A stretch of DNA of 64,000 bases, from contig NZ_JASCXX010000007.1 in the NCBI RefSeq assembly GCF_030012215.1, positions 1-64,000 on the forward strand. The letters are read 5' to 3'. Below the pieces are notes generated by a model, which searched no databases, had not been told where the DNA came from, and was given only the letters and a program-made list of their open reading frames with translations. Below, piece after piece: positions 7,626-14,029 of this stretch. Source of the DNA: Anaerobaca lacustris (GTDB taxonomy: Bacteria > Planctomycetota > Phycisphaerae > Sedimentisphaerales > Anaerobacaceae). A program made the position numbers and the translations under genes. Numbering within the stretch: position 1 is the stretch's first letter; each line of letters starts with the position of its first letter.

Positions 7626-8705
7626 TCAGATGGAGACACGTGGATTCCTGCATCCCACAACGGTGGTTTTGGCAATCGCTCGGCGATCGATCAGCTCCTC
7701 GTTGGCCGGGCCAGTCCCGACAAGAGGAACAGGAGTGTCTAACTGAGTTTCCAGTTCTTCAATGAATACCTTTGTGTCAGCAGACAACCCTTCAAGAGCG
7801 ACCTTACTTCTATTTCTGTAGTCAAAATAGTCTGTTCCGAGGACTGCGATTTGCGTCGGGCGATTGACAGCACGGGCCTTCTGAACAAGTTTCAGATCGA
7901 AACGACCAATACGGCGCAAACGCTTTGTCACGCTCGTGAATTCCTGTATAGGCTCTGGGTAGCCACTCGTCTGTTGGAGTTCTTCCCACGTAATTTCGCT
8001 TGCGAGTGGGCCCGAATTGCCGCCTACGCGGATCGGGAAGGTGCGAATCGCCATGATGATATCCGTGACGGTCCGAGGGCTCAGGCCGACCTCGCTCAGG
8101 AAGGCACTCGCCGTTGTGTCCCTGCTCGTGACATACGGATAGTCGGGCGAATGATAGAGAGATAATCCAAAGCCCTGAGTACCTTCGATGATGATTGCTT
8201 TGCTCTGGTCGACACCGTCGTTCAATTCCTCTGAAACGTCGGTAACAAATTCCTTCAACTCAGGCGTGTCTTCGACACGTTTGAATTCGGGGTCTCTGAG
8301 CACTCGTTTGGCGACACCCCTTCCCATGCCCGAAAGCGTCGAGCCCAGTCTTTCTCGCAGCGCCAGCCCTTCTTCCTCCAGCGATTCTGTCTCAGTGATG
8401 ACGCCTGTCTTGTAGTCGATGCCAAGGCGTCCCCGTTCAAGGCCCCATGCCTCGATTTCGTCGAGAAGGACTTTGGGATTCACGATCGCGCCGGGCGCGA
8501 TGAGAAGACGCGTCTTGGGGTTGATCACGCCGACAGGTAACTGGCGAAACACAAATCGTCTGCCCTGATAGTCGACCGTATGCCCAGAATTGGGGCCGCC
8601 GCATCTGACAACAAAATCGGCGTTATCACGTACCGCCAGATAGGACGTGATCTTGCCTTTTCCCTCTCCGCCATACTGACCGCCCACGACTACGGTAACG
8701 CTCAT
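7626..8705 (-). CDS. adenylosuccinate synthetase homologue, short archaeal/PurZ-like type
   Basis: The 359-residue protein belongs to the adenylosuccinate synthetase superfamily, which uses GTP to join Asp to a purine nucleotide. It is shorter than bacterial PurA (about 430) and resembles the archaeal and phage PurZ group in motifs: GGQYGGEGKGK (8-18), NSGHT with His42, EGTQGFGLS, YPYVTSRDTTAS and TSVTKRLRRIGRFD. Bacterial PurA reads GDEGKGK, with Asp13 as catalytic base; here residue 13 is Gly. Loss of this Asp is reported for PurZ, which aminates dGMP to the diaminopurine precursor. GAGGAG precedes the ATG, nine bases after the previous stop. It is probably not the housekeeping purA, given its operon context; the substrate is unproven. 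Confidence 0.85.
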   Translation of the reverse strand: MSVTVVVGGQYGGEGKGKITSYLAVRDNADFVVRCGGPNSGHTVDYQGRRFVFRQLPVGVINPKTRLLIAPGAIVNPKVLLDEIEAWGLERGRLGIDYKTGVITETESLEEEGLALRERLGSTLSGMGRGVAKRVLRDPEFKRVEDTPELKEFVTDVSEELNDGVDQSKAIIIEGTQGFGLSLYHSPDYPYVTSRDTTASAFLSEVGLSPRTVTDIIMAIRTFPIRVGGNSGPLASEITWEELQQTSGYPEPIQEFTSVTKRLRRIGRFDLKLVQKARAVNRPTQIAVLGTDYFDYRNRSKVALEGLSADTKVFIEELETQLDTPVPLVGTGPANEELIDRRAIAKTTVVGCRNPRVSI

Positions 8706-8714
8706 CGAATCTCC

Positions 8715-10262
8715 TCAACGGTAAGCCTGAGGGATGATCAGGTAGCCTTCCTGCTCGTTCCCCAGACCTTCGTAACTGCCCGCAAGATAAAAATAGGCCA
8801 CCAACGCAGACGTCACGGCATCCAGTTCGTCGTGATTGATTTTGCCATTGTTGAAGTCGCCATCGATTCCGAAGTCCAGGAGACCCTGCTTCAATTCCTG
8901 TATGTCCACCTTCTTTCGGATTATACCAATAATGTCCTGGGCTGCACCAGGATAGCTTTCGATTACCTCGAAACCCAACTGCTTGAATTCCTCAGCGAGG
9001 CGTATGCCCCGTCGAGTCAAGCCTCTCATGCTGGGCAACAGGCACGGATAGACGTAGATACCGCGTCGGCGAAGCGTGCGTTCGCATCCCCGCATGATAC
9101 CCAGTTCTGCAATGGCCTTTGCCTCCGGGCCAGGCCCAGCTCTCTTCCCACCGGGGATCGATAAAGGGGAATCTATCGAGACGATCCTGGGTGCCGCTTT
9201 GACCGTTTCCGCGATCAGCTCCTCATCCGTGTTGATCAGCCTCGCTTCGGCGTGGTTTCCCTGCAACACGGCCCACCCGCTCGCCCTCTTTTCCGAGCCG
9301 GTCAAGTCGATCCCGACAACGGGCGGCGCTTCCTTGGCACCACCCAGCTTGCGCAGCAAAGGGGCGATCGTCCTTTGCTTCTTCCTCGGGATCACCATCA
9401 GGTAGGTCTTCTTGCCCGCGCGCAGCTCGACCTGTGTATCGCCGACTCGACGAACACCCGTTGGTCTGCTCTTAGGGGGCCGCTCAATCTCCTGGATGGG
9501 CCTCCGGGCATGCTCGGCTGCGGGCAGAACGCGTTTCTGCATCAGGTCATAGCCGATATCCATGAGCGTCTGCAGGTTCCTGACGTCTTCCCGATTGTAG
9601 TCGACGAGCATTCGGAGACCTTCGATATTGCCGTGTACGTACCTGTTCCAGAAAACGGTCGCATCAAAGCCGTCAAGCCCTGCCATCTCATCGGGCCTTC
9701 GGATGCCAAGGTCGCGTTCGACGACCTTCAGACCGCCGGCAAAGCCAAGCCTTCGAAGGAAGAACCGCAGATCGATATGCGCAGGCCACGCGATACAAGG
9801 GAATCTCTTTCGCAGGAACGGAACGTCAAAGAGGCTCCCATTGAACGTGATCATGAGTTGGTAGCTGGCAAAGTCCTTGGGGAAATCGTCGAGGTTGTGC
9901 CCGGCGATGTAAGCCTTGTATTCCCGCCCATCAAAGAGCCCGACGAGGGTAATCTCATCGTAGTAAGGCGAGAGGCCCGTCGTCTCGATATCGACAAAGG
10001 CCACACGATCTTTGAACTCAGGATACAGACGCCAGAACTCCGACTTGGGTAGCAAGCTGGCGAAGAAGGCCGCATCTTTCTTCTCCAGTCGCTCCGAACA
10101 AGCGGCAAGCCATGTCTTGATCTTGCCTATTTTGCCGGGCGAAAGGTCGAGAGCGGCTTCATTGGCCTCGAACTCCTCCCAAGAGTGAACGCCCTTCCTC
10201 CATATCTCTTCTTCGCTCTTTAGGCCGACACCTGGAACTTGTATGAAGCTGTTCGTCAGCAT
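8715..10262 (-). CDS. YprB-like RNase H-fold exonuclease fused to DUF429 domain
   Basis: The 515-residue protein carries two nuclease-like halves. Residues about 5-32 resemble the helix-hairpin segment of YprB (VPGVGLKSEEEIW). Residues about 86-240 are a DEDD exonuclease with FVDIETTGLS (Asp91, Glu93), FNGSLFDVPFL (Asp146), HIDLR and YNREDV (Asp226). From about residue 315 a DUF429 domain begins with VVGIDLTGS and continues with IDSPLSIPGG and a late DELDAVTSALVA, fitting a second RNase H-like fold. The start at 10262 lies one base beyond the upstream stop and six bases after GAGGG; an ATG five codons earlier would overlap that gene. It is the first large gene of the nucleotide operon, suggesting it acts on nucleic acid tied to that metabolism. 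Confidence 0.8.
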   Translation of the reverse strand: MLTNSFIQVPGVGLKSEEEIWRKGVHSWEEFEANEAALDLSPGKIGKIKTWLAACSERLEKKDAAFFASLLPKSEFWRLYPEFKDRVAFVDIETTGLSPYYDEITLVGLFDGREYKAYIAGHNLDDFPKDFASYQLMITFNGSLFDVPFLRKRFPCIAWPAHIDLRFFLRRLGFAGGLKVVERDLGIRRPDEMAGLDGFDATVFWNRYVHGNIEGLRMLVDYNREDVRNLQTLMDIGYDLMQKRVLPAAEHARRPIQEIERPPKSRPTGVRRVGDTQVELRAGKKTYLMVIPRKKQRTIAPLLRKLGGAKEAPPVVGIDLTGSEKRASGWAVLQGNHAEARLINTDEELIAETVKAAPRIVSIDSPLSIPGGKRAGPGPEAKAIAELGIMRGCERTLRRRGIYVYPCLLPSMRGLTRRGIRLAEEFKQLGFEVIESYPGAAQDIIGIIRKKVDIQELKQGLLDFGIDGDFNNGKINHDELDAVTSALVAYFYLAGSYEGLGNEQEGYLIIPQAYR

Positions 10263-10263
10263 C

Positions 10264-10521
10264 TTATCCCTCGGCATCTCTTCCGCGTGATTGTGAGTTT
10301 GGCTGCTCTTCCACCAGTTGGTGAAGTTTCAGCAGGTAGTCCGTCACCGTCATCCCCAATTCGCCGGCCACGCGCTTAAGACCCTTATGATCTATCTCAG
10401 ACACGCGCATAGTGACCATCTTGTTCTTGCGTAGGGCCTTCTTCAGTCGCTTGGCTCGCATGTGCCTCGTCCGTTGTGCAAATCGATCCGAAACCTTCTG
10501 CGTTGCCTTTCGCTTTGCCAT
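10264..10521 (-). CDS. small ribbon-helix-helix-like protein
   Basis: This is an 85-residue basic protein. An N-terminal Lys/Arg-rich stretch (residues 1-34) precedes MVTMRVSEIDHKGLKRVA and LGMTVTDYLLKLHQLV. That pattern, one strand then two helices, fits the ribbon-helix-helix fold of small repressors and antitoxins. Its stop abuts the next gene (one base between) and its ATG is one base past the stop of the 51-codon ORF, so translation is probably coupled. An inverted repeat in the operon promoter region (10700-10721) would suit autorepression by a dimeric RHH protein. Function is inferred from fold only. Confidence 0.65.
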   Translation of the reverse strand: MAKRKATQKVSDRFAQRTRHMRAKRLKKALRKNKMVTMRVSEIDHKGLKRVAGELGMTVTDYLLKLHQLVEEQPNSQSRGRDAEG

Positions 10522-10522
10522 G

Positions 10523-10678
10523 TTACGTGGCTTCTTTCAGGATGCGGTAGTCGTTGCCTAGAACCAAGGCCCCCATCTCGGCACCCTGCGCTTCCATACC
10601 CTGCCTTGGGTTGCCTGTTCTTCCCCCGGAGAGCCTCACATGGGCCACCGCTTTTTTCGTCTGCTGTCTGGTTCTCAC
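10523..10678 (-). CDS. short basic ORF heading the nucleotide operon
   Basis: This 51-codon frame starts with GTG five bases after AAAGGAG and ends one base before the ATG of the RHH-like gene. The product is basic at first (RTRQQTKKAVAHVRLSGGR) and ends GNDYRILKEAT. I do not recognise it. The strong ribosome binding site and exact abutment argue for a real peptide or a translational leader. Low complexity and lack of known relatives keep confidence moderate. Confidence 0.45.
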   Translation of the reverse strand: MRTRQQTKKAVAHVRLSGGRTGNPRQGMEAQGAEMGALVLGNDYRILKEAT

Positions 10679-10699
10679 ACGGTCTCCTTTCGGCTCATG

Positions 10700-10721
10700 T
10701 GTATAGATAGTAATATATACA
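10700..10721 (-). promoter_or_regulatory. inverted repeat in operon promoter region
   Basis: TGTATA-N10-TATACA forms a perfect 6-bp inverted repeat with one helical turn between arm starts. It lies about 20 bp upstream of the first start codon, in the only AT-rich stretch of the region. It probably overlaps a -10 element and may be an operator for the RHH-like protein. Confidence 0.45.
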
Positions 10722-10845
10722 TTCACGGGCGATGCGTCAACGAATCTCTCGAAAATGTGCTGACAAACTGCCCGGTTTGATGGTGCCGTGTCTGGGGGAA
10801 TTCGGGGGACGGAATTCGCGGGAGGAATTCGCGGGACAGCTCAGA

Positions 10846-10942
10846 ATGGCGGTCCGTTAAGGCAATCCTCGTCGCTTTGATCCGCGTTCTTGGGTCAGGA
10901 ACGGGGATTTCATGCGTGGTACATCCCTTAACGGACCGCCAT
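10846..10942. repeat. 97-bp element with 17-bp perfect terminal inverted repeats
   Basis: Arms 10846-10862 and 10926-10942 are exact reverse complements (ATGGCGGTCCGTTAAGG and its complement). They enclose 63 bp that contains a second, small inverted repeat. Just to the left, three imperfect GGAATTCG-GGG units occur in tandem. It could be a small non-autonomous element or a long RNA hairpin. No coding potential is visible. Confidence 0.55.
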
Positions 10943-11122
10943 GCGGGACAGCTTACTCATTTCGGGGGGCCTGGCGGCTTCGGGTTCGTCGTGGCATCGG
11001 GGTCCGTGCTTGCTGGCTCGGCGGAAGCTCGCCTACGTGCGAAGGGGGCAAGGGGCTGTTGCAGGGCCCCTGTGCGCGGCGGCTCCGAGCGACCCGCGAC
11101 GAGATACGAGATACGAAAGGGG

Positions 11123-11200
11123 TGCGAGCATCTGCTTGAGGCGGACAAAGGCGCGGACGACGAAGAGACTGGCCTGCACGGCTCGTTCGGAGTTCAATAC
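11123..11200 (-). pseudogene. fragment of an ORF6N-domain gene
   Basis: The minus strand reads GVLNSERAVQASLFVVRAF and then VRLKQMLA, which matches the helical segment following the ORF6N domain of phage-related proteins (typically GVLNSERAI-VN-IMRAFVRLR). Nothing else of the gene remains. Two similar direct repeats of the TCTCGTATCTCG type flank it, so it may be a deletion remnant. Confidence 0.45.
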
Positions 11201-11274
11201 GCCGGCCGCCCCGAGCGACCAGCGACGGCTCGCGAGATACGAGATTCGAGCGACGAGATGCACGCAGACGGCTT

Positions 11275-11295
11275 GGTGGGCGGTGCCCACCCTAC
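11275..11295. repeat. REP-like palindrome, GTAGGGTGGGC type
   Basis: GGTGGGC and GCCCACC flank a short centre and end in CTAC, so on the minus strand it begins GTAGGGTGGGC. It is one of the family clustered around the transposase at 13108-13680. Confidence 0.5.
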
Positions 11296-11414
11296 GGGAT
11301 ATCCCCCCGCAACTCCGCTCGGGGCAGGGTGTTGCGAGCGCATGAGAACGGCGGCGCAGGTCGCCAAGGGCCTGCGCCGCCGGAGCGAATCGTGATGCGC
11401 GTCGGTCGGGGTGC

Positions 11415-12770
11415 TTATTGGATTTCGACGACGGAGTTGAGTTCGCCGTAGGGGTTCAGCTCGGTGCGTTCGTTGTAGGGGTCCTGCTGCCACTGGCCGT
11501 CGACGACGAGGCGGTAGCGGTAGGTGCCGTTGGGCAGCTTGAGCTTGGCCTGCCAGACGCCGCTGTCGCCGACGCGTTCCATGCAGGTGGCGTCGGGTTG
11601 CCAGTTGTTGAAGTCGCCGGCGATCTGCACGTTCGAGGCGCGTGGATAGAGCGTGACGAAGACGACGGCGTCGCGGATCTGGCTGACGCCGTAGTAGTCC
11701 GACAGCTTCGTGTCCATCGTCGGCGACGATTGGGTGAAGGACTCGACGGATGTCTCAAAGGTCGCTCCGGCCGATTCGGGAAGCGAGATGGGCTCTTCTT
11801 CGAGCTCCAGCGTCTCGGCCACGGGGGAGGACGCCGACTCGACCGCCGCCGGCGCCGGGGCTGGGGCCGCCTGCACCTCAGGTTGGACCTGCGGTTGCGG
11901 CTCCGGCTGCGTCGTCCGAAGCAGCTCCGTCGCGCTCGCCCCGATCGATTCGAGCTGGTCCGCCAGCGTGTCCACCAGACGCTTGCTCTTGGTCACCGAA
12001 CCCTCTTCGGCCCCGATCAGCTCCTGCGCCAGCGACCGGAAGTCCTGCTGCCCCTTGCTCGCCGGATCGTACTCGTTGATCGGCTGCCCAAAACTCGACG
12101 CCTCTTTGATGCGGGTATTGAAGTTAATAACTGTCTTGAACATCCGGTCTGAGAAATGGGAGCGCAGCTCGGCGAGGATCTCACGAGCCATCTTGGTGCG
12201 GATGTCGTACATGCTGGCGAGGACGCGGACGGAGACCTTCTGCTGGCATCGCTTGCAGAGGATGCTAAGCGTCTCCAATTGCTTGCTGAGCCCGTGCAGC
12301 GCGAAATAGCCGGTCTCGACCGGCACAAGGACGTCGGTGGCCGCCCGCAGCGCGGTGAACGTCAGCAGGCTCACGGCCGGCGGACAGTCGATCACCGCAA
12401 AATCGTACTCGGTGCTCACCCCGTCAAGCACCTTCTTCAGGCAGCACTCCCGCTCAGGAATCCCGGCCATCTGCTGCTCGAACGCCGACAGGTCGATACT
12501 CGCCGGCGCCAGCTCCAGCCGCTCGCCGATCTGCCAGAGAATCTCGGTCAATCGCATCGGCTCGTTCCGGCTCTCGCTGATCAGCACGTCGTAAATGCTC
12601 TGCTCGATCTGCTCCTCCGGCACCGCCAGCCCCACCGCACAGTGCGACTGCGGGTCCATATCCACCAGCAGCACCTTCTTGTCCAGCGACGCCAAAGCAC
12701 TGGCCAGGTTGATCGACACCGTCGTCTTGCCGCAACCGCCCTTCTGATTGACCACCGCAATCGTTCTCAT
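11415..12770 (-). CDS. ParA/Soj-like ATPase with C-terminal glycogen-binding domain
   Basis: The 451-residue protein begins with a ParA-family P-loop ATPase: deviant Walker A KGGCGKTT (10-17), LLVDMDPQ near residue 35-42, and FAVIDCPPA near 125-133. This domain ends around 260. A Pro, Ala and Glu-rich linker (about 285-345) leads to an Ig-like carbohydrate-binding module of the AMPK/CBM48 type (about 365-451), seen as VQIAGDFNNWQPD, GVWQAKLKLPNGTYRYRLVVDG and DPYNERTELNPYG. ParA proteins usually move DNA or protein cargo along the nucleoid. The added module suggests cargo positioning of glycogen or of a complex that recognises alpha-glucan; this is inference. No parB lies beside it. The ribosome binding site is weak. 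Confidence 0.85.
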   Translation of the reverse strand: MRTIAVVNQKGGCGKTTVSINLASALASLDKKVLLVDMDPQSHCAVGLAVPEEQIEQSIYDVLISESRNEPMRLTEILWQIGERLELAPASIDLSAFEQQMAGIPERECCLKKVLDGVSTEYDFAVIDCPPAVSLLTFTALRAATDVLVPVETGYFALHGLSKQLETLSILCKRCQQKVSVRVLASMYDIRTKMAREILAELRSHFSDRMFKTVINFNTRIKEASSFGQPINEYDPASKGQQDFRSLAQELIGAEEGSVTKSKRLVDTLADQLESIGASATELLRTTQPEPQPQVQPEVQAAPAPAPAAVESASSPVAETLELEEEPISLPESAGATFETSVESFTQSSPTMDTKLSDYYGVSQIRDAVVFVTLYPRASNVQIAGDFNNWQPDATCMERVGDSGVWQAKLKLPNGTYRYRLVVDGQWQQDPYNERTELNPYGELNSVVEIQ

Positions 12771-12918
12771 CTCTGTCTCCGTCTCTCACCTTCGATATTG
12801 CCGTCCATGACCCGAGGGTTGCCGGCGACACGCCTTCAAAAACCCGCTTAATAGCATTGATGGGCCGGATACTAACGCATATTCTTTCATCGGCAAGCAT
12901 TTCCTCAAAACTTTACCC

Positions 12919-12941
12919 TTTTATGGGACCGGCCCATAAAA
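12919..12941. other. palindrome TTTTATGGG-N5-CCCATAAAA
   Basis: The 9-bp arms are perfect and a run of A follows on the plus strand (T run on the other side). It lies between the end of the transposase gene and the start of the ParA-like gene, both on the minus strand. It could be a terminator for the former or an operator for the latter. Confidence 0.4.
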
Positions 12942-13079
12942 AGACCCGCCAACTTCACAATCCACCCCCTTTATCGGCACTGATAACCCCCCTATTCACC
13001 CCTCCCAACCCCCGCACCACACTGAGAAAGAGCGTATTATCGGACGCCGCGTACGAAATGACGGGGCCACGTCTCGTAG

Positions 13080-13099
13080 GGGCGACGCATGCGTCGCCC
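13080..13099. repeat. REP-like palindrome
   Basis: GGGCGA-CG-CATG-CG-TCGCCC, preceded by GTAG. It is a perfect 20-bp palindrome immediately past the transposase stop codon. Confidence 0.6.
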
Positions 13100-13107
13100 A
13101 GATCGTG

Positions 13108-13680
13108 TCAATAAGTGAAGGACTGCTGTTTCTCGCTCTGTCCGTAGCAACGGCCCTGCGGGTTCTCATGATCCAGCATCCAATTGGCCGGATTGTCGGC
13201 AGTATACCGCCGGATGTGGTTCAACTGCCGCTCGTTGCGAATCACATGCTCGTAGTAGTTCCGCTGCCACAACGCCGCCCCCGGCGTGCCGCCAATCGCG
13301 TTGACCCGCCGGCAAACCGCCGACTTGTACGCCCCCACAATCGACCCCACCGACCGCCGCCCCGGCCCTTTCGGCGTGGCTGGTAGGGGCGAGGCATGCC
13401 TCGCCCTCCCATCGCAAATCACAACGATCCCATGCACGTGATTCGGCATCACCACGAACGCATCCAGCGCCACATCCTCGAAATGCTCCGGGATCGCCCG
13501 CCAGCATGCTTCCGCAATCTGCCCGAACCGGCTCAGCCGCACTTCTGTGCCCTCAACCCGGCCCAACGGCCCCTGCCGATCCGCCGTGCAGATCGTCACG
13601 AAATACGCCCCCGCCTGCGCATAATCATACGCGAACCAGCGAATCGACCGCCGGTGGTGCTTCCTCGCATCATACACCAT
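13108..13680 (-). CDS. REP-associated tyrosine transposase (RAYT, Y1_Tnp)
   Basis: The 190-residue protein is a single-strand transposase of the IS200-like TnpA_REP group. The HUH motif appears as VVMPNHVHGIV (about residues 80-90). YFVTICTADRQ near 27-37 is the typical N-terminal strand. The catalytic Tyr is expected in LWQRNYYEHVIRNERQLN, at about residue 145. The start at 13680 follows GGGGAG. A family palindrome (13387-13406) lies inside the reading frame, right after the HUH motif, and encodes GRARHASPL, so the protein has a short insertion relative to relatives. Three more copies lie upstream and one downstream. RAYTs are known to work with REP palindromes. Whether the insertion impairs the enzyme is unknown. 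Confidence 0.85.
   Translation of the reverse strand: MVYDARKHHRRSIRWFAYDYAQAGAYFVTICTADRQGPLGRVEGTEVRLSRFGQIAEACWRAIPEHFEDVALDAFVVMPNHVHGIVVICDGRARHASPLPATPKGPGRRSVGSIVGAYKSAVCRRVNAIGGTPGAALWQRNYYEHVIRNERQLNHIRRYTADNPANWMLDHENPQGRCYGQSEKQQSFTY
13387..13406. repeat. REP-like palindrome inside the transposase gene
   Basis: GGGCGA-GG-CATG-CC-TCGCCC, preceded by GTAG. The frame of the surrounding gene is kept. Confidence 0.65.
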
Positions 13681-13699
13681 GTCGCTCCCCTCCCGTCCC

Positions 13700-13966
13700 G
13701 GGCGAGGCATGCCTCGCCCCTACCAATCACCCATCCAACACCCCCACCCACTCCCGGCCCGCCGCCCCAGGCCGTACACCATCCTATCACCCCCGCCACA
13801 CCCCATTCAACCCAATATCCGTCCGCAACCCCCGGCCCCCGGTACGGACGAATCATCATTCGTCCCTGCGCTATCCCCTGCCGTTCCGGGCGAGGCATGC
13901 CTCGCCCCTACCCATCACCTGTCCAACACCCCCGCATGCCCCGTAGGGGCGACGCATGCGTCGCCC
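13700..13966. repeat. array of three REP-like palindromes
   Basis: Copies lie at 13700-13719, 13888-13907 and 13947-13966. All have the GGGCGA-NN-CATG-NN-TCGCCC core, with GG/CC or CG/CG in the variable step and CTAC or GTAG at one end. The sequence between is C-rich and non-coding. The array fills the gap between the transposase and the helicase. Confidence 0.6.
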
Positions 13967-14029
13967 TGCCCCGGCTTGGTATAGGTTCTGGAGAAAATGA
14001 TGGAGCGCCGTGCTTGCTGTGCCCGTTCA

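Noticed and set aside
13700-13966. Possible CRISPR-like array
   Set aside because: The three units are palindromes of a dispersed family with unequal, C-rich spacing and no leader or cas genes.
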